Assembly (NCBI GenBank): GCA_022447585.1
Contig: JAKVAR010000009.1
Location: 121,133 to 185,132 of the forward strand
DNA from: Crocinitomicaceae bacterium
Lineage (GTDB): Bacteria > Bacteroidota > Bacteroidia > Flavobacteriales_D > Crocinitomicaceae
DNA length: 64,000 nt
Direction of reading: 5' to 3'
Positions 34,859 to 43,768 of the stretch are shown here, piece after piece (the first letter of the stretch is position 1; each line of letters opens with the position of its first letter). The position numbers and the translations under genes are program-made. The notes under the pieces are model-generated. The model saw only the letters and a list, made by a program, of their open reading frames with translations, searched no databases and was not told where the DNA came from.

Positions 34859-35728
34859 ATGAATTGGGATGATTTTTTGAATTATGAGATTTTTGAATTA
34901 GGAACGTTTAAGTTACTAATGGGAAATCTTTTGGTTGGAATTATTGTATGTATCGGCACTTGGCTTCTGGTAACTATGCTGAGAAGAGCGATTATGAAAC
35001 CACGTTTTATAATTGATAAAATTGAAAGTAAAAGAAGGATGTCCATCTTTCTAATCACGAAATATTTCATTTGGGTAATTGGTTTTGCTGTAATTTTAGA
35101 AGTTATCGGGGTTGATTTAACGGTCTTTCTTTTTGGCTCAACAGCCTTACTAGTTGGGTTAGGACTTGGTCTTCAGAATATATTCAAAGATTTAATTTCA
35201 GGTTTGTTTCTCTTATTTGAAGGTACAATTAAACTAGGGGATTTAATTGAAGTTGATGGAGAAGTTGGAAAGGTGATGGAGATTAATTTAAGAAGTTCTC
35301 AAGTATTAACTAGAGAAGATGTTGTGATTATTATTCCTAATTCTCGATTTGTTATAGAAAAAGTCATCAATTGGTCTCATAACGATGATTTCGTTCGTTT
35401 CAGTGTCAATGTCAATGTAGCCTATGGTTCTGATGTCGAAAAAGTTTTCTCATGCCTCGAGCAAGCAATGAAACAGAATAAGGCTATTTCTAAAAAGCCT
35501 AAGCCATTTGTTCGTTTTACGGAATTTGGTGAGTCTTCTCTGCAATTCGAAATGGTTTTTTGGTCTAAACAAACTTTCTTAATTGAAAATGTAAAATCTG
35601 ACCTTAGAAGAGATGTTTACAAAAGACTCTCAGATAATGGCTTGAATATACCGTTCCCGCAGAGAGATGTTAATATTAAAGGGATGGAGCATATGGTTGG
35701 CTTCAAAGCTAAAGAGAGTTCAAGTTAG
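34859..35728 (+). CDS. MscS-family mechanosensitive channel
   Basis: A 289-residue channel of the small-conductance mechanosensitive family that releases solutes under hypo-osmotic shock. Three membrane helices fill residues about 18-125, with the pore helix rich in Gly (ALLVGLGLGLQNIFKDLISG, about 97-116). The MscS beta domain follows (IKLGDLIEVDGEVGKVMEIN, about 128, then NSRFVIEKVINWS) and then a C-terminal alpha/beta domain. The length is close to E. coli MscS (286). Downstream is the structured RNA candidate. Confidence 0.94.
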   Translation: MNWDDFLNYEIFELGTFKLLMGNLLVGIIVCIGTWLLVTMLRRAIMKPRFIIDKIESKRRMSIFLITKYFIWVIGFAVILEVIGVDLTVFLFGSTALLVGLGLGLQNIFKDLISGLFLLFEGTIKLGDLIEVDGEVGKVMEINLRSSQVLTREDVVIIIPNSRFVIEKVINWSHNDDFVRFSVNVNVAYGSDVEKVFSCLEQAMKQNKAISKKPKPFVRFTEFGESSLQFEMVFWSKQTFLIENVKSDLRRDVYKRLSDNGLNIPFPQRDVNIKGMEHMVGFKAKESSS

Positions 35729-35838
35729 TATAACTTTAAATTATTCAATTTTTTTTCGTTCTATAGATTAATTACTTTAAATTCGTAGAACAATGCCACC
35801 AATAATAGTTGGTCACCGCATTTACTTCGAAAGAGGGC

Positions 35839-36009
35839 CCCATGCGGATACAATGAAGCTTAAAATTTTGTATTCAGGAGAGACTCAGAGGTAGTATGTC
35901 AGGCCGTAACGCTTTGCGTTGAGGGAAACTTCACAACGGAACACAGATCACTTCAGCAATCCTAATCTTGTTATCTGAGGCTTCAGTTAACTCCCCGCAT
36001 GGGTTTTTT
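35839..36009 (+). ncRNA. Candidate structured non-coding RNA with a closing stem and T-run
   Basis: CCCATGCGG at 35839-35847 pairs perfectly over 9 bp with CCGCATGGG at 35995-36003, followed by TTTTTT. GGAG (35877-35880) and CTCC (35991-35994) can stack directly on that stem. Inside are further candidate helices: ATACAA/TTGTAT (35848 and 35868), CTCAGA/TCTGAG (35884 and 35974) and AACGC-TTT-GCGTT (35908-35920). No ORF of note runs through it, and it is richer in G and C than its flanks. It is a free-standing element: mscS ends 110 bases before it and the next gene is on the other strand. It is not a tRNA, tmRNA or RNase P by motif. A 6S-like regulatory RNA is possible from size and closing stem, but this is inference. 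Confidence 0.55.
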
Positions 36010-36313
36010 ACACAATTCAAGGATTTAGTTCTTCGCTTCGTATACTTCCCTCGCTTAGAAAATTTGTTCATACCTTTAAATTTGATGAATTAATAATTAT
36101 TAATCATTCTTTTAGGACGAACGTTTGATATTTCAAATATTTGAAACGGAAAGTTTAGTAATGCTATAAATCAACATTTGACTAGTGCGTTGATGGGAGT
36201 ATATCAACAAATTTACGCATGAAAACAATTGGATATAAAAAAAGAAGAAACGGAAAATACGAATAAATGGATTTTATATCATTTAATAGCAGAGAATCAT
36301 ACTTTAATAATGC
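36010..36313. other. Non-coding gap with a 16-bp perfect palindrome
   Basis: The stretch between the RNA candidate and the moxR stop is AT-rich and has no credible ORF. It contains the palindrome TTTCAAATATTTGAAA at 36131-36146, each half 8 bases with no spacer. Further on are three copies of a 6-mer in alternating orientation (ATCAAC, GTTGAT, ATCAAC at about 36171, 36189 and 36201). Either could be a protein-binding site. No downstream gene makes a role obvious. Confidence 0.35.
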
Positions 36314-37267
36314 TTATAATAATTCCTCAATTATTTTATCCATAGTATAACCTTCGGCCTCAGCTCGGTAGTTTCGAACTAGCCTATGACGTAATATAGG
36401 TTTTGCTACTGCTTTGACATCTTCAATGTCTGGAGAATATTTACCATGCAATGCAGCATGACACTTAGCGCCAATGATTAAATTTTGAGAGGCTCTTGGC
36501 CCAGCACCCCAAGTGATGAAGTCCTTGGTTAATTTTGGTGCCGAATCGTCATTGATTCTAGTTTTACCAACTAAACGCACAGCATACTCTAATACATTAT
36601 CTGCAACTGGTATTCTGCGTATTAGCTCTTGATATTTTATAATTGAATCAGCGTTTAACATTTGGTTCAGCTGAACTTTAGTATCGGCTGTAGTCGCTTT
36701 AACAATGGCTAATTCCTCTTCGAATTTCGGGTAGTCAACCCAAATATTAAACATGAATCTATCTAGTTGCGCTTCAGGAAGAGGGTATGTACCTTCCTGC
36801 TCAATTGGATTCTGAGTAGCCAAAACAAAGAAGGGCTTTGGTAAAGAGTAGGTAGTACCTGCAGCTGTAACACTTTTTTCTTGCATGGCTTCCAAAAGCG
36901 CGGCTTGCGTTTTAGGTGGAGTTCTGTTGATCTCGTCAGCTAAAATTATATTTGAAAATAACGGTCCTTTTAAGAATTTGAATGTTTTGTTCTCATCTAA
37001 AATTTCAGAACCAATAATATCTGAAGGCATTAAATCAGGTGTAAACTGGACACGATTAAAGCTAAGTCCTAAACAATCTGATATCGTATTAACCAATAAT
37101 GTTTTTGCAAGGCCTGGCACTCCAACTAATAAGCAGTGTCCCCTTGAAAAAATAGAGATTAGTACTTGATCTACAACTTCTTCTTGACCTACAATAACTT
37201 TATGTATTTCAGTCTTTAATTTGTGATAATCCGATACTAATTGATCTAATTCAACTTTGTCTGACAT
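36314..37267 (-). CDS. MoxR-family AAA+ ATPase
   Basis: A 317-residue AAA+ ATPase of the MoxR group; these act as chaperones for the maturation or activation of partner proteins, often VWA-domain proteins. Motifs are Walker A GVPGLAKT (about 59-66), Walker [21 protein letters not shown] (about 110-129), sensor 1 [20 protein letters not shown] and sensor 2 [11 protein letters not shown]. The usual downstream VWA and DUF58 genes do not follow in this window; the structured RNA gap does. It is the last gene of a minus-strand run after the PPIase genes. Confidence 0.93.
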   Translation of the reverse strand: MSDKVELDQLVSDYHKLKTEIHKVIVGQEEVVDQVLISIFSRGHCLLVGVPGLAKTLLVNTISDCLGLSFNRVQFTPDLMPSDIIGSEILDENKTFKFLKGPLFSNIILADEINRTPPKTQAALLEAMQEKSVTAAGTTYSLPKPFFVLATQNPIEQEGTYPLPEAQLDRFMFNIWVDYPKFEEELAIVKATTADTKVQLNQMLNADSIIKYQELIRRIPVADNVLEYAVRLVGKTRINDDSAPKLTKDFITWGAGPRASQNLIIGAKCHAALHGKYSPDIEDVKAVAKPILRHRLVRNYRAEAEGYTMDKIIEELL

Positions 37268-37300
37268 GCGGGTAAATTTATTTAGACAATAAATATAATG

Positions 37301-38650
37301 TTATTGAGGTAACCAATCATTTTTGAATTCACAATTTTTGAAATCTTCATCAATTCTAATATATGCATTAAAGATTTTGGAGTTGATCCAGGTGTTCATC
37401 GATTTTTGTTGTTTATCACTTTCAGCAGCTCTTTTAATTAACGCATAATCATCTTTTAAGTTTGCTCTGTGAGGTGCAGTTCTATCCATTAATCTAACTA
37501 TTCTAACACCTTGCTTACGCTCAAACATGTTAGAATATAGGTTTGGTTGAGAAATATCGCCTTTTTCCATACGGTCAGTTAACAAATAAATTTGTTGATC
37601 CACTTGATTTAAATCCTCCATATCCCAAGTCTGTTCACCAGTAATAGGATTTGTAATGATACCTTTGTTTTGAACTGTTGTTTCATCGTTAGAATACAAT
37701 TTGACAGCTTCTTCCCATGTGATTTCATTTGCTTTCAATCGGTTGTAGCATGAATCAAGTTTTAATGCAGAGGCTTCAAGCGCATTATTAGCAAACTCAG
37801 GGATAATTAAGATGTGTTTACACGTATAATCGTCTCCTTTTCTTTCCGTTAACTTTACAATATGATAACCGTAATCAGATTCGAATACTTCTGAAATTTC
37901 TCCTGGTTCTAAGTTAAATACAGCGGCCTCAAATTGAGGGACCATCATTCCTCTTGTTGCTTCAATTTTACCACCCTCTCGAGCAGAACCTGGATCCATC
38001 GAGTGAATTCTGGCTTGTGTTGAGAAAGATTTGCCGCTTTCTAGGATTCCATTTCTAATGTCATTTAGTTCATCAAATGCACGTTTTTTGTCATCAGGAG
38101 TAATTTCAGGATAGTACACAATTTGCTGAAAACTTAGTTGAGCATTGATTAGTGGGATACTATCAACCGGAATAGTTTTGTAAAATTTGTCAACCTCTCT
38201 AGGAGTAACTGTAATATCTGATGAGAGTTGTCTTTCCATTTCTTTAGCCAATAGCTGGTCTCTAATAATTGGTCGGAATTCTTTTTTAATTTGAGTCACT
38301 GATTTTCCATAAAACTCTTCCATTTGCTGCCGTCCACCAATTTGATTTTCAATAACACGGATCCTATTTTCCATTTCAGCATCAACTTGAGCGTCTGGCA
38401 TTTCAATACTATCTAGTTTTGCTTGGTTAAGCAATAGGTATTGGAACATGATTTCTTCTAAAATTTGACAATCAATTTCAGGTGATATCTCCATGCCAGC
38501 TTGAATAGCTTGTAGTTTTTGAGCTTGAATTTCGGAAAGAAGGATAACGTTGTCTCCAACTTGAGCCACAACTTTATCAATCGTAGTGCCTTGTCCGAAT
38601 GATAAGTTTGTTATCAGTACAGTAATGCTAATCGCTAATAATAATCTCAT
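37301..38650 (-). CDS. SurA-like periplasmic peptidyl-prolyl isomerase
   Basis: A 449-residue chaperone/isomerase of the SurA type that helps outer-membrane proteins fold in the periplasm. It has a signal peptide (MRLLLAISITVLITNLSFGQ), an N-terminal SurA-like helical region (IDKVVAQVGDNVILLSEIQ, about 24-42), and one clear parvulin domain at about 170-275 (GKSFSTQARIHSMDPGSARE, then GEISEVFESDYGYHIVKLTE). A second, weaker parvulin-like repeat follows at about 275-395. Its start lies inside the upstream lipoprotein gene (23-base overlap), so the two are translationally linked. Confidence 0.9.
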   Translation of the reverse strand: MRLLLAISITVLITNLSFGQGTTIDKVVAQVGDNVILLSEIQAQKLQAIQAGMEISPEIDCQILEEIMFQYLLLNQAKLDSIEMPDAQVDAEMENRIRVIENQIGGRQQMEEFYGKSVTQIKKEFRPIIRDQLLAKEMERQLSSDITVTPREVDKFYKTIPVDSIPLINAQLSFQQIVYYPEITPDDKKRAFDELNDIRNGILESGKSFSTQARIHSMDPGSAREGGKIEATRGMMVPQFEAAVFNLEPGEISEVFESDYGYHIVKLTERKGDDYTCKHILIIPEFANNALEASALKLDSCYNRLKANEITWEEAVKLYSNDETTVQNKGIITNPITGEQTWDMEDLNQVDQQIYLLTDRMEKGDISQPNLYSNMFERKQGVRIVRLMDRTAPHRANLKDDYALIKRAAESDKQQKSMNTWINSKIFNAYIRIDEDFKNCEFKNDWLPQ

Positions 38651-39509
38651 GTTTCTTTTTTATTCTTTGAATCAACTTTGATTCATTTTTTTCTTTCAAT
38701 TCTTGTAATCTATTCGATACTATTCTACTTCTAATCTCGTTGGATAAGAAATCTACCGGAGGAGCCTCATCCTTTAATTTGTAATCAATAATATTCAGAA
38801 AGTAAGTGAATTTATCATCTGAGAAATATGTCTTTGTTCTATTAAGAACGATATTATCGATGTTAAATTTTCCTACTGGAATATCCTTTGTTAGTTCTTC
38901 AAAATAGATCCAAGTTGAATCATTGAAATAATAATTTTCAGCGTAAAGTTTGGCATAAGAATTCAGTTCTGTAAGGTCTTTATCATTTTTTAACAGGTAA
39001 TTCTTTTGAACTTCGTTCTCTTTAAAGTCAATTTCTACAGGAATTTTAAGGTAAAGTGCTTTTACAATATAGTCGTGTAAAATGAACTCATCCTTATGAG
39101 AATCATAATAGCTATTGATTTCAGGCTGTTTAACTATCGTATCCAATGATTTTTTCAGCTCTATTTCCTCTAGGTAATATTTCGCTAGGTCACCAGAGAA
39201 GGCATTACTTCTTAATGAGATTAATTGCCAGGTTTCAGGGAATTCAGTTTTTATTTCCGCTTTGAAAATCTCTTGGTCAATCCATTCTGCTATAAACGCA
39301 CTTGTTGTAATGCTATCATCCGGGTCTAGTCCCAAATGAGACATTATGAGAAAAGCATCGTTTTCTGTCAACTCTGAATCGTTCACAGAAGCAATTACCT
39401 TATTATTTGAGCTACAGCTTTGAAGTAGAACAAAACAAAACAGGCCGGCAATAATGCCAGCCTGTTGAATGTATTTGTTTCGATTATTTACCAATGGAAT
39501 ATAATTCAT
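38628..39509 (-). CDS. PPIase-like lipoprotein with degenerate parvulin domain
   Basis: The start is taken at ATG 39509, 7 codons into the longest frame, giving 293 residues with a lipoprotein signal (GLFCFVLLQSC). The region after the Cys (IASVNDSELTENDAFLIM) resembles the SurA N-terminal chaperone segment. The C-terminal half has parvulin-like order, but I cannot see the conserved GG-D/GHI-type active-site blocks, so it may be a chaperone without isomerase activity. It sits between two real PPIases and overlaps both genes, which suggests the three work as one set in outer-membrane protein folding. Confidence 0.72.
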   Translation of the reverse strand: MNYIPLVNNRNKYIQQAGIIAGLFCFVLLQSCSSNNKVIASVNDSELTENDAFLIMSHLGLDPDDSITTSAFIAEWIDQEIFKAEIKTEFPETWQLISLRSNAFSGDLAKYYLEEIELKKSLDTIVKQPEINSYYDSHKDEFILHDYIVKALYLKIPVEIDFKENEVQKNYLLKNDKDLTELNSYAKLYAENYYFNDSTWIYFEELTKDIPVGKFNIDNIVLNRTKTYFSDDKFTYFLNIIDYKLKDEAPPVDFLSNEIRSRIVSNRLQELKEKNESKLIQRIKKKHEIIISD

Positions 39510-41436
39510 CTTCGTTAACAGAGATTGCATGTTTCTTGTTTAATTCTGCAAGCCAATTTTTTTCTAAGAAATTTTGGTAGTCCGATGTAATCGCTCCTTT
39601 AGCTTCAGCAAATTCTTTCTGGGATGGTACAAGTTTTTCTTTAACTACTATAACATAGAATTTCCCATCATCTTCAAATGTATTATTTAAACCCTTTTTA
39701 AAATCTTTACCTTTTAGGTACGCGGTTTTATTCAAATCAAATTTTCCGTTTCTGTGACGTATGTTTAATTCGGAATTATCATTGATTTTTTGAACAATTT
39801 CAACTGGTTTTAGTGTGTCCAATTTTGCAAGTTGAGCAGCTTTATCTGCAGATTCTTTCGAGTAACATTCATAAATATCAGCATCAATTCTATCTCCCCA
39901 CATATAGTTCGACTTGTTTCGCTCATAGAACGTTTTAAGTCCTGTAGTATCTTTCATAGCTTTATTCCATACTTTATCCGACATAATCTCGTATAACAAG
40001 ATGCCATCATGGTACTCTGTAATAAGCGCTTTGAAGGCCGGGTATTTATCAGCTAATTTCGATTCTTCGTAATCTAAAATAGCTTCTTTTTCCCAGCTCT
40101 TATATTGAGCATCAACCATCATTTGAGTATTTTCAGTGCGAGCACCTCTGTAATTAGATTTCAAAAATTGAGCAAACGCTTGTTGACGGAATTTTTTATT
40201 ATCCATCTCGAACATCACTTTATCCTTAGTTAGAGAGGCTGGATCGAATAGTCCTTTGTAATAAGTAGAATCTAAATTCTCATAGAACCATTTAATACTT
40301 TTTTTACTTTTGTTTTTATAATTATACTCAGATTTAAGCTTCGCGACAAAAGAGTTTTGTGTAGTTTTTGATCTTTCGTCTTTTGCAACTTTACTTTCTA
40401 AACCAGGTTTCATTGTTTCAAAAGAAGCAACATCTGTCCATTTTAACCTTTTTACGATGTGAAAACCGTAATTAGTGCGAATAGGAGCAGAGTAGTCACC
40501 GTCATTTTTTAAAGCAAACGCTGCATCCTCAAATTCAGTAACCATTCGCGTAGTTGTTCCCGTTCCAAAAGCAGGCAGTACACCTTTCTTTTTACTTGAT
40601 GACGGATCATCTGAATATTTAGCAACTAATGCCTCAAAGTTTTCACCCTTTTCTAAAAGAGCATATATTTCATCAATTTTCGCTTGAGCTGCTTCAATGT
40701 CCTTAACCTCTGCGCCTTTACTAATAGCGACCATGATATGTGCCGTCTCAATTGTTCCTCTAGCGGCACGTTTTTCTGTTACTTTTAAAATATGGTAACC
40801 AAAACGAGTTCTAAACGGAGCTGAAATATCTCCAACTTCTGTAGTATAGGCTTTTTCTTCAAAAGGATAAACCATTTGAAATGCTGTAAAGAATCCAAGA
40901 TCTCCTTTGTTCGAAGCCGCAGATGGGTCTTCAGAACCACCTTTACCTTTGGCTACATCTCCAAAATCTTCACCTCCGTCAATTCTCTTTTTGAGAGCCA
41001 TTATCTTATTGTAGGCTTTTAATGTGTCCATCGGAACAGCATTGGGAGCAACTTTAATTAAGATGTGTGATGCACGTACTTCTTCTTTAGTTCTATTATA
41101 TGCCTCTTTGATAATAGATTCATTTTTTGCAGAATCAACTAAATACGGCAAAGCTAATTGCTTTTGATAACCATTAAGTTCTTTTACCAATTTCGGAATC
41201 GTGTCATAACCTAGTGCTTCTGCTTCGGCAACTTTAAGTTTAAATTTTTTGAAAAGCTCCATGTACTCATCTAAAGAGGCTTTATCATACTTTGGGTCGT
41301 TATTGTTCTTCAGATAAATTTGAAGAAATTCAGACTTAGTTATGTCGTTGTTATTAATTGTCATGATCACTGGATCTTGACCAAAAGCGTTTATACCGAT
41401 TATTAAAGAAAAGGCAAATAACAATAATTTATTCAT
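39484..41436 (-). CDS. Periplasmic parvulin-type isomerase with two PpiC domains
   Basis: The start at ATG 41436 (MNKLLLFAFSLIIGINAFGQ) gives a signal peptide and 650 residues. Two parvulin domains lie in tandem: about 122-222 (VRASHILIKVAP, then SNKGDLGFFTAFQMVYPFEE and RFGYHILKV) and about 230-335 (IETAHIMVAIS, then KKGVLPAFGTGTTTRMVTEF and NYGFHIVKR). The C-terminal 300 residues are helical and charged, without a known motif. It would act on outer-membrane or secreted proteins in the periplasm. It is the first of three linked folding-factor genes and lies 59 bases after guaB. Confidence 0.9.
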   Translation of the reverse strand: MNKLLLFAFSLIIGINAFGQDPVIMTINNNDITKSEFLQIYLKNNNDPKYDKASLDEYMELFKKFKLKVAEAEALGYDTIPKLVKELNGYQKQLALPYLVDSAKNESIIKEAYNRTKEEVRASHILIKVAPNAVPMDTLKAYNKIMALKKRIDGGEDFGDVAKGKGGSEDPSAASNKGDLGFFTAFQMVYPFEEKAYTTEVGDISAPFRTRFGYHILKVTEKRAARGTIETAHIMVAISKGAEVKDIEAAQAKIDEIYALLEKGENFEALVAKYSDDPSSSKKKGVLPAFGTGTTTRMVTEFEDAAFALKNDGDYSAPIRTNYGFHIVKRLKWTDVASFETMKPGLESKVAKDERSKTTQNSFVAKLKSEYNYKNKSKKSIKWFYENLDSTYYKGLFDPASLTKDKVMFEMDNKKFRQQAFAQFLKSNYRGARTENTQMMVDAQYKSWEKEAILDYEESKLADKYPAFKALITEYHDGILLYEIMSDKVWNKAMKDTTGLKTFYERNKSNYMWGDRIDADIYECYSKESADKAAQLAKLDTLKPVEIVQKINDNSELNIRHRNGKFDLNKTAYLKGKDFKKGLNNTFEDDGKFYVIVVKEKLVPSQKEFAEAKGAITSDYQNFLEKNWLAELNKKHAISVNEDELYSIGK

Positions 41437-41495
41437 GATTTTATTTTTTAACGATACCAAATATACTTATTCTATCGATTCAGATAGTGAACGAA

Positions 41496-42968
41496 CTATT
41501 TAATACTATAGTTTGGTGCTTCACGAGTAATTGTTACATCATGAGGATGGCTCTCTAAGAAACCTGCACTTGTTATCCTAACAAAATTTGATCCTTTTAG
41601 TTTGTTGATGCTATCGGCACCACAATATCCCATACCTGACCTAAGTCCTCCTATAATTTGATACATCACCTCATTTAGTTTTCCTTTGAAAGGCACTCTA
41701 CCGGAAATCCCTTCAGGAACTAATTTCTTCACATCATCTTCCGCAGCTTGAAAATAACGGTCTTTAGAGCCTTTCTGCATAGCTTCCAAAGAACCCATTC
41801 CCCGATACGTTTTAAATTTCCTTCCTTGGTAAATAATTGTTTCCCCAGGGGATTCTTCAACTCCAGCAAACATAGAGCCAACCATTACTGCATCTGCACC
41901 AGCCGCAATCGCTTTAACAATATCTCCAGTATATCTTATTCCACCATCTGCAATTACTGGAACACCAGTTCCTTCAAGCGCTAATGCAACATCATTAACA
42001 GCGGTTAATTGTGGTACACCAACTCCAGCTATTACTCTGGTTGTGCAAATCGACCCCGGTCCAATACCAACTTTAACTGCATCAGCTCCAGCTTCAACTA
42101 AAAACTTCGCAGCTTCAGGCGTTGCAATATTTCCAGCGATAACATCTAAGTCAGGAAAAGCTGTTTTTACCTCCTTTAATTTGTCTCCAAAAGTTTTCGT
42201 GTGTCCATGGGCAGTATCAATTACAATGGCGTCAACTCCAGCATCAACTAGTGCTGTAACTCTTTCAATTGTGTCATGTGTAACCCCCACAGCAGCAGCA
42301 ACTCTTAATCTACCAAAAGTATCTTTACAAGAATTCGGATGCTCCTTTACTTTTATAATATCTCTGAACGTAATTAATCCAATCAATTTATTATTTGCAT
42401 CAACTACAGGTAATTTTTCAATCTTATTTGCCTGAAGAATTTGCTCAGCAGTCACCAAGTCTGTATTTTCTGAAGTTGTTATCAAATTATTTGATGTCAT
42501 TACTTCTAGAATAGGACGATTATGGTTTTTCTCAAAACGTAAATCTCTATTCGTAACAATTCCTAATAATGTTCGGTCTTTATCAACAACAGGAATTCCT
42601 CCAATACTATTTTCTCTCATCAAATTTAAAGCATCAAGCACAATTGAAGATTGAGAAATGGTAACTGGGTCTAGAATCATTCCACTTTCAGAACGTTTTA
42701 CTTTTCTAACTTCCATCGCTTGAGCTTCAATCGTCATATTCTTGTGAACAACACCAATGCCACCTTGTTGTGCTATAGCAATGGCTAAATTTGCTTCAGT
42801 CACAGTATCCATTGCCGCAGAGACAATAGGTGTATTTAAAGAAATGTTTCGAGTTACTTTACTTTTTAGAGTTACTTCATTCGGAAGAACATCAGAAAAA
42901 GCAGGAGTTAATAGAACGTCATCATAAGTTAGACCTTCTTTAATTTCATTTAGATTTGAAAGAGACAT
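41496..42968 (-). CDS. guaB: Inosine-5'-monophosphate dehydrogenase
   Basis: GuaB oxidises IMP to XMP with NAD+, the committed step to guanine nucleotides. The 490-residue protein is full length. The catalytic loop GIGPGSICTTRVIAGVGVPQ places the nucleophile at Cys308. Two CBS domains are inserted at about 95-205 (SIGGIPVVDKDRTLLGIVTN, then KIEKLPVVDANNKLIGLIT). The flap region reads YRGMGSLEAMQKGSKDRYFQ. A -7 box lies 34 bases upstream. Confidence 0.97.
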   Translation of the reverse strand: MSLSNLNEIKEGLTYDDVLLTPAFSDVLPNEVTLKSKVTRNISLNTPIVSAAMDTVTEANLAIAIAQQGGIGVVHKNMTIEAQAMEVRKVKRSESGMILDPVTISQSSIVLDALNLMRENSIGGIPVVDKDRTLLGIVTNRDLRFEKNHNRPILEVMTSNNLITTSENTDLVTAEQILQANKIEKLPVVDANNKLIGLITFRDIIKVKEHPNSCKDTFGRLRVAAAVGVTHDTIERVTALVDAGVDAIVIDTAHGHTKTFGDKLKEVKTAFPDLDVIAGNIATPEAAKFLVEAGADAVKVGIGPGSICTTRVIAGVGVPQLTAVNDVALALEGTGVPVIADGGIRYTGDIVKAIAAGADAVMVGSMFAGVEESPGETIIYQGRKFKTYRGMGSLEAMQKGSKDRYFQAAEDDVKKLVPEGISGRVPFKGKLNEVMYQIIGGLRSGMGYCGADSINKLKGSNFVRITSAGFLESHPHDVTITREAPNYSIK

Positions 42969-43001
42969 ATGCGAACCTATTTTTTAATAAATAAATTCTT
43001 G

Positions 43002-43009
43002 CAAAAGTA
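43002..43009 (-). promoter_or_regulatory. -7 box of guaB
   Basis: The minus strand reads TACTTTTG, an exact TAnnTTTG match and identical to the tamL box. It lies 34 bases upstream of the guaB ATG. Confidence 0.55.
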
Positions 43010-43128
43010 AGTATAATATATGATTTAATAAAGCAAAAAGATAATTAGAAAAATGTTAAAGAATTGCAAATTATATGTTTGGATTCATTATATTCATTAA
43101 TCTTGTTTTATTATTTCACTTTGAATCT

Positions 43129-43767
43129 ATGAAAGTCTTTGTAAGCCTTATTTTATATTGCTTTGTTTTTATGTCTTTTGGACAAGAAAAGAGAACAACT
43201 GAATTGGATTCTAATTTGATTCAATTATCAGGTGTTGTGATATCTGAAGAATCACTTGAGCCATTGCCGTACACGACAATTTACGATAAGACTCAAAATA
43301 GAGGTGTGATTGCCGATTATTATGGTTTTTTCTCAATGGTGGCTTTGCCTGGTGATACATTACTTTTTTCATTTTATGGTCATAAAACATCTTCATACAT
43401 TGTTCCTGATTCATTGGATGATAATCGATATTCAATGATTCATATGATTCAAAAGGATACGTTGAATTTACCTGAAGTTGATGTTTACCCTTGGCCTTCA
43501 CGGGAAGACTTTGCTAGAGCTTTTATCGAAATGGAACCATATGACGATGCTTTAAGAAGAGCCCAACAGCAATTATCCGGCGAGAGCTTGGCTTTTGTTG
43601 CTGCTAGGCTAGAAGGAGATGCTTCGCTAAGTTATACTGCATCAAGAAACGCGTACAATACAAAGTTATATACCAATGGTCAATTGCCAGGTAATAATTT
43701 ACTAAACCCATATGCCTGGTCTAAGCTAATAAAGGACTGGAAGGAAGGCAAGCTCAGTCGACAATAG
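43129..43767 (+). CDS. Small secreted protein with CarboxypepD_reg-like domain
   Basis: The start at ATG 43129 gives 212 residues with a signal peptide (MKVFVSLILYCFVFMSFGQ); 18 codons of the longer frame are discarded as they spoil it. Residues about 30-105 are a carboxypeptidase-regulatory-like sandwich (QLSGVVISEESLEPLPYTTI, then ADYYGFFSMVALPGDTLLFS). The C-terminal 90 residues are helical with REDFARAFIEMEPYDDALRR and end without a sorting domain or barrel. I know this architecture as a recurring Bacteroidota protein of unknown function. It probably sits in the periplasm. Confidence 0.72.
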   Translation: MKVFVSLILYCFVFMSFGQEKRTTELDSNLIQLSGVVISEESLEPLPYTTIYDKTQNRGVIADYYGFFSMVALPGDTLLFSFYGHKTSSYIVPDSLDDNRYSMIHMIQKDTLNLPEVDVYPWPSREDFARAFIEMEPYDDALRRAQQQLSGESLAFVAARLEGDASLSYTASRNAYNTKLYTNGQLPGNNLLNPYAWSKLIKDWKEGKLSRQ

Positions 43768-43768
43768 A

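Noticed and set aside
35839-36009. tmRNA, RNase P RNA or a known metabolite riboswitch
   Set aside because: No tRNA-like ends or T-loop for tmRNA and no GAGGAAAGTCC-type core for RNase P. No coding gene follows on the same strand for a riboswitch to control.
36219-36266. 15-codon ORF in the gap between the RNA candidate and moxR
   Set aside because: It is very short and Lys-rich as expected in AT-rich DNA, with no promoter box or conserved features.
42043-42435. 130-codon open frame opposite guaB
   Set aside because: It is antisense to the catalytic part of guaB (Cys308 loop), which is highly conserved, so the open frame is a by-product.
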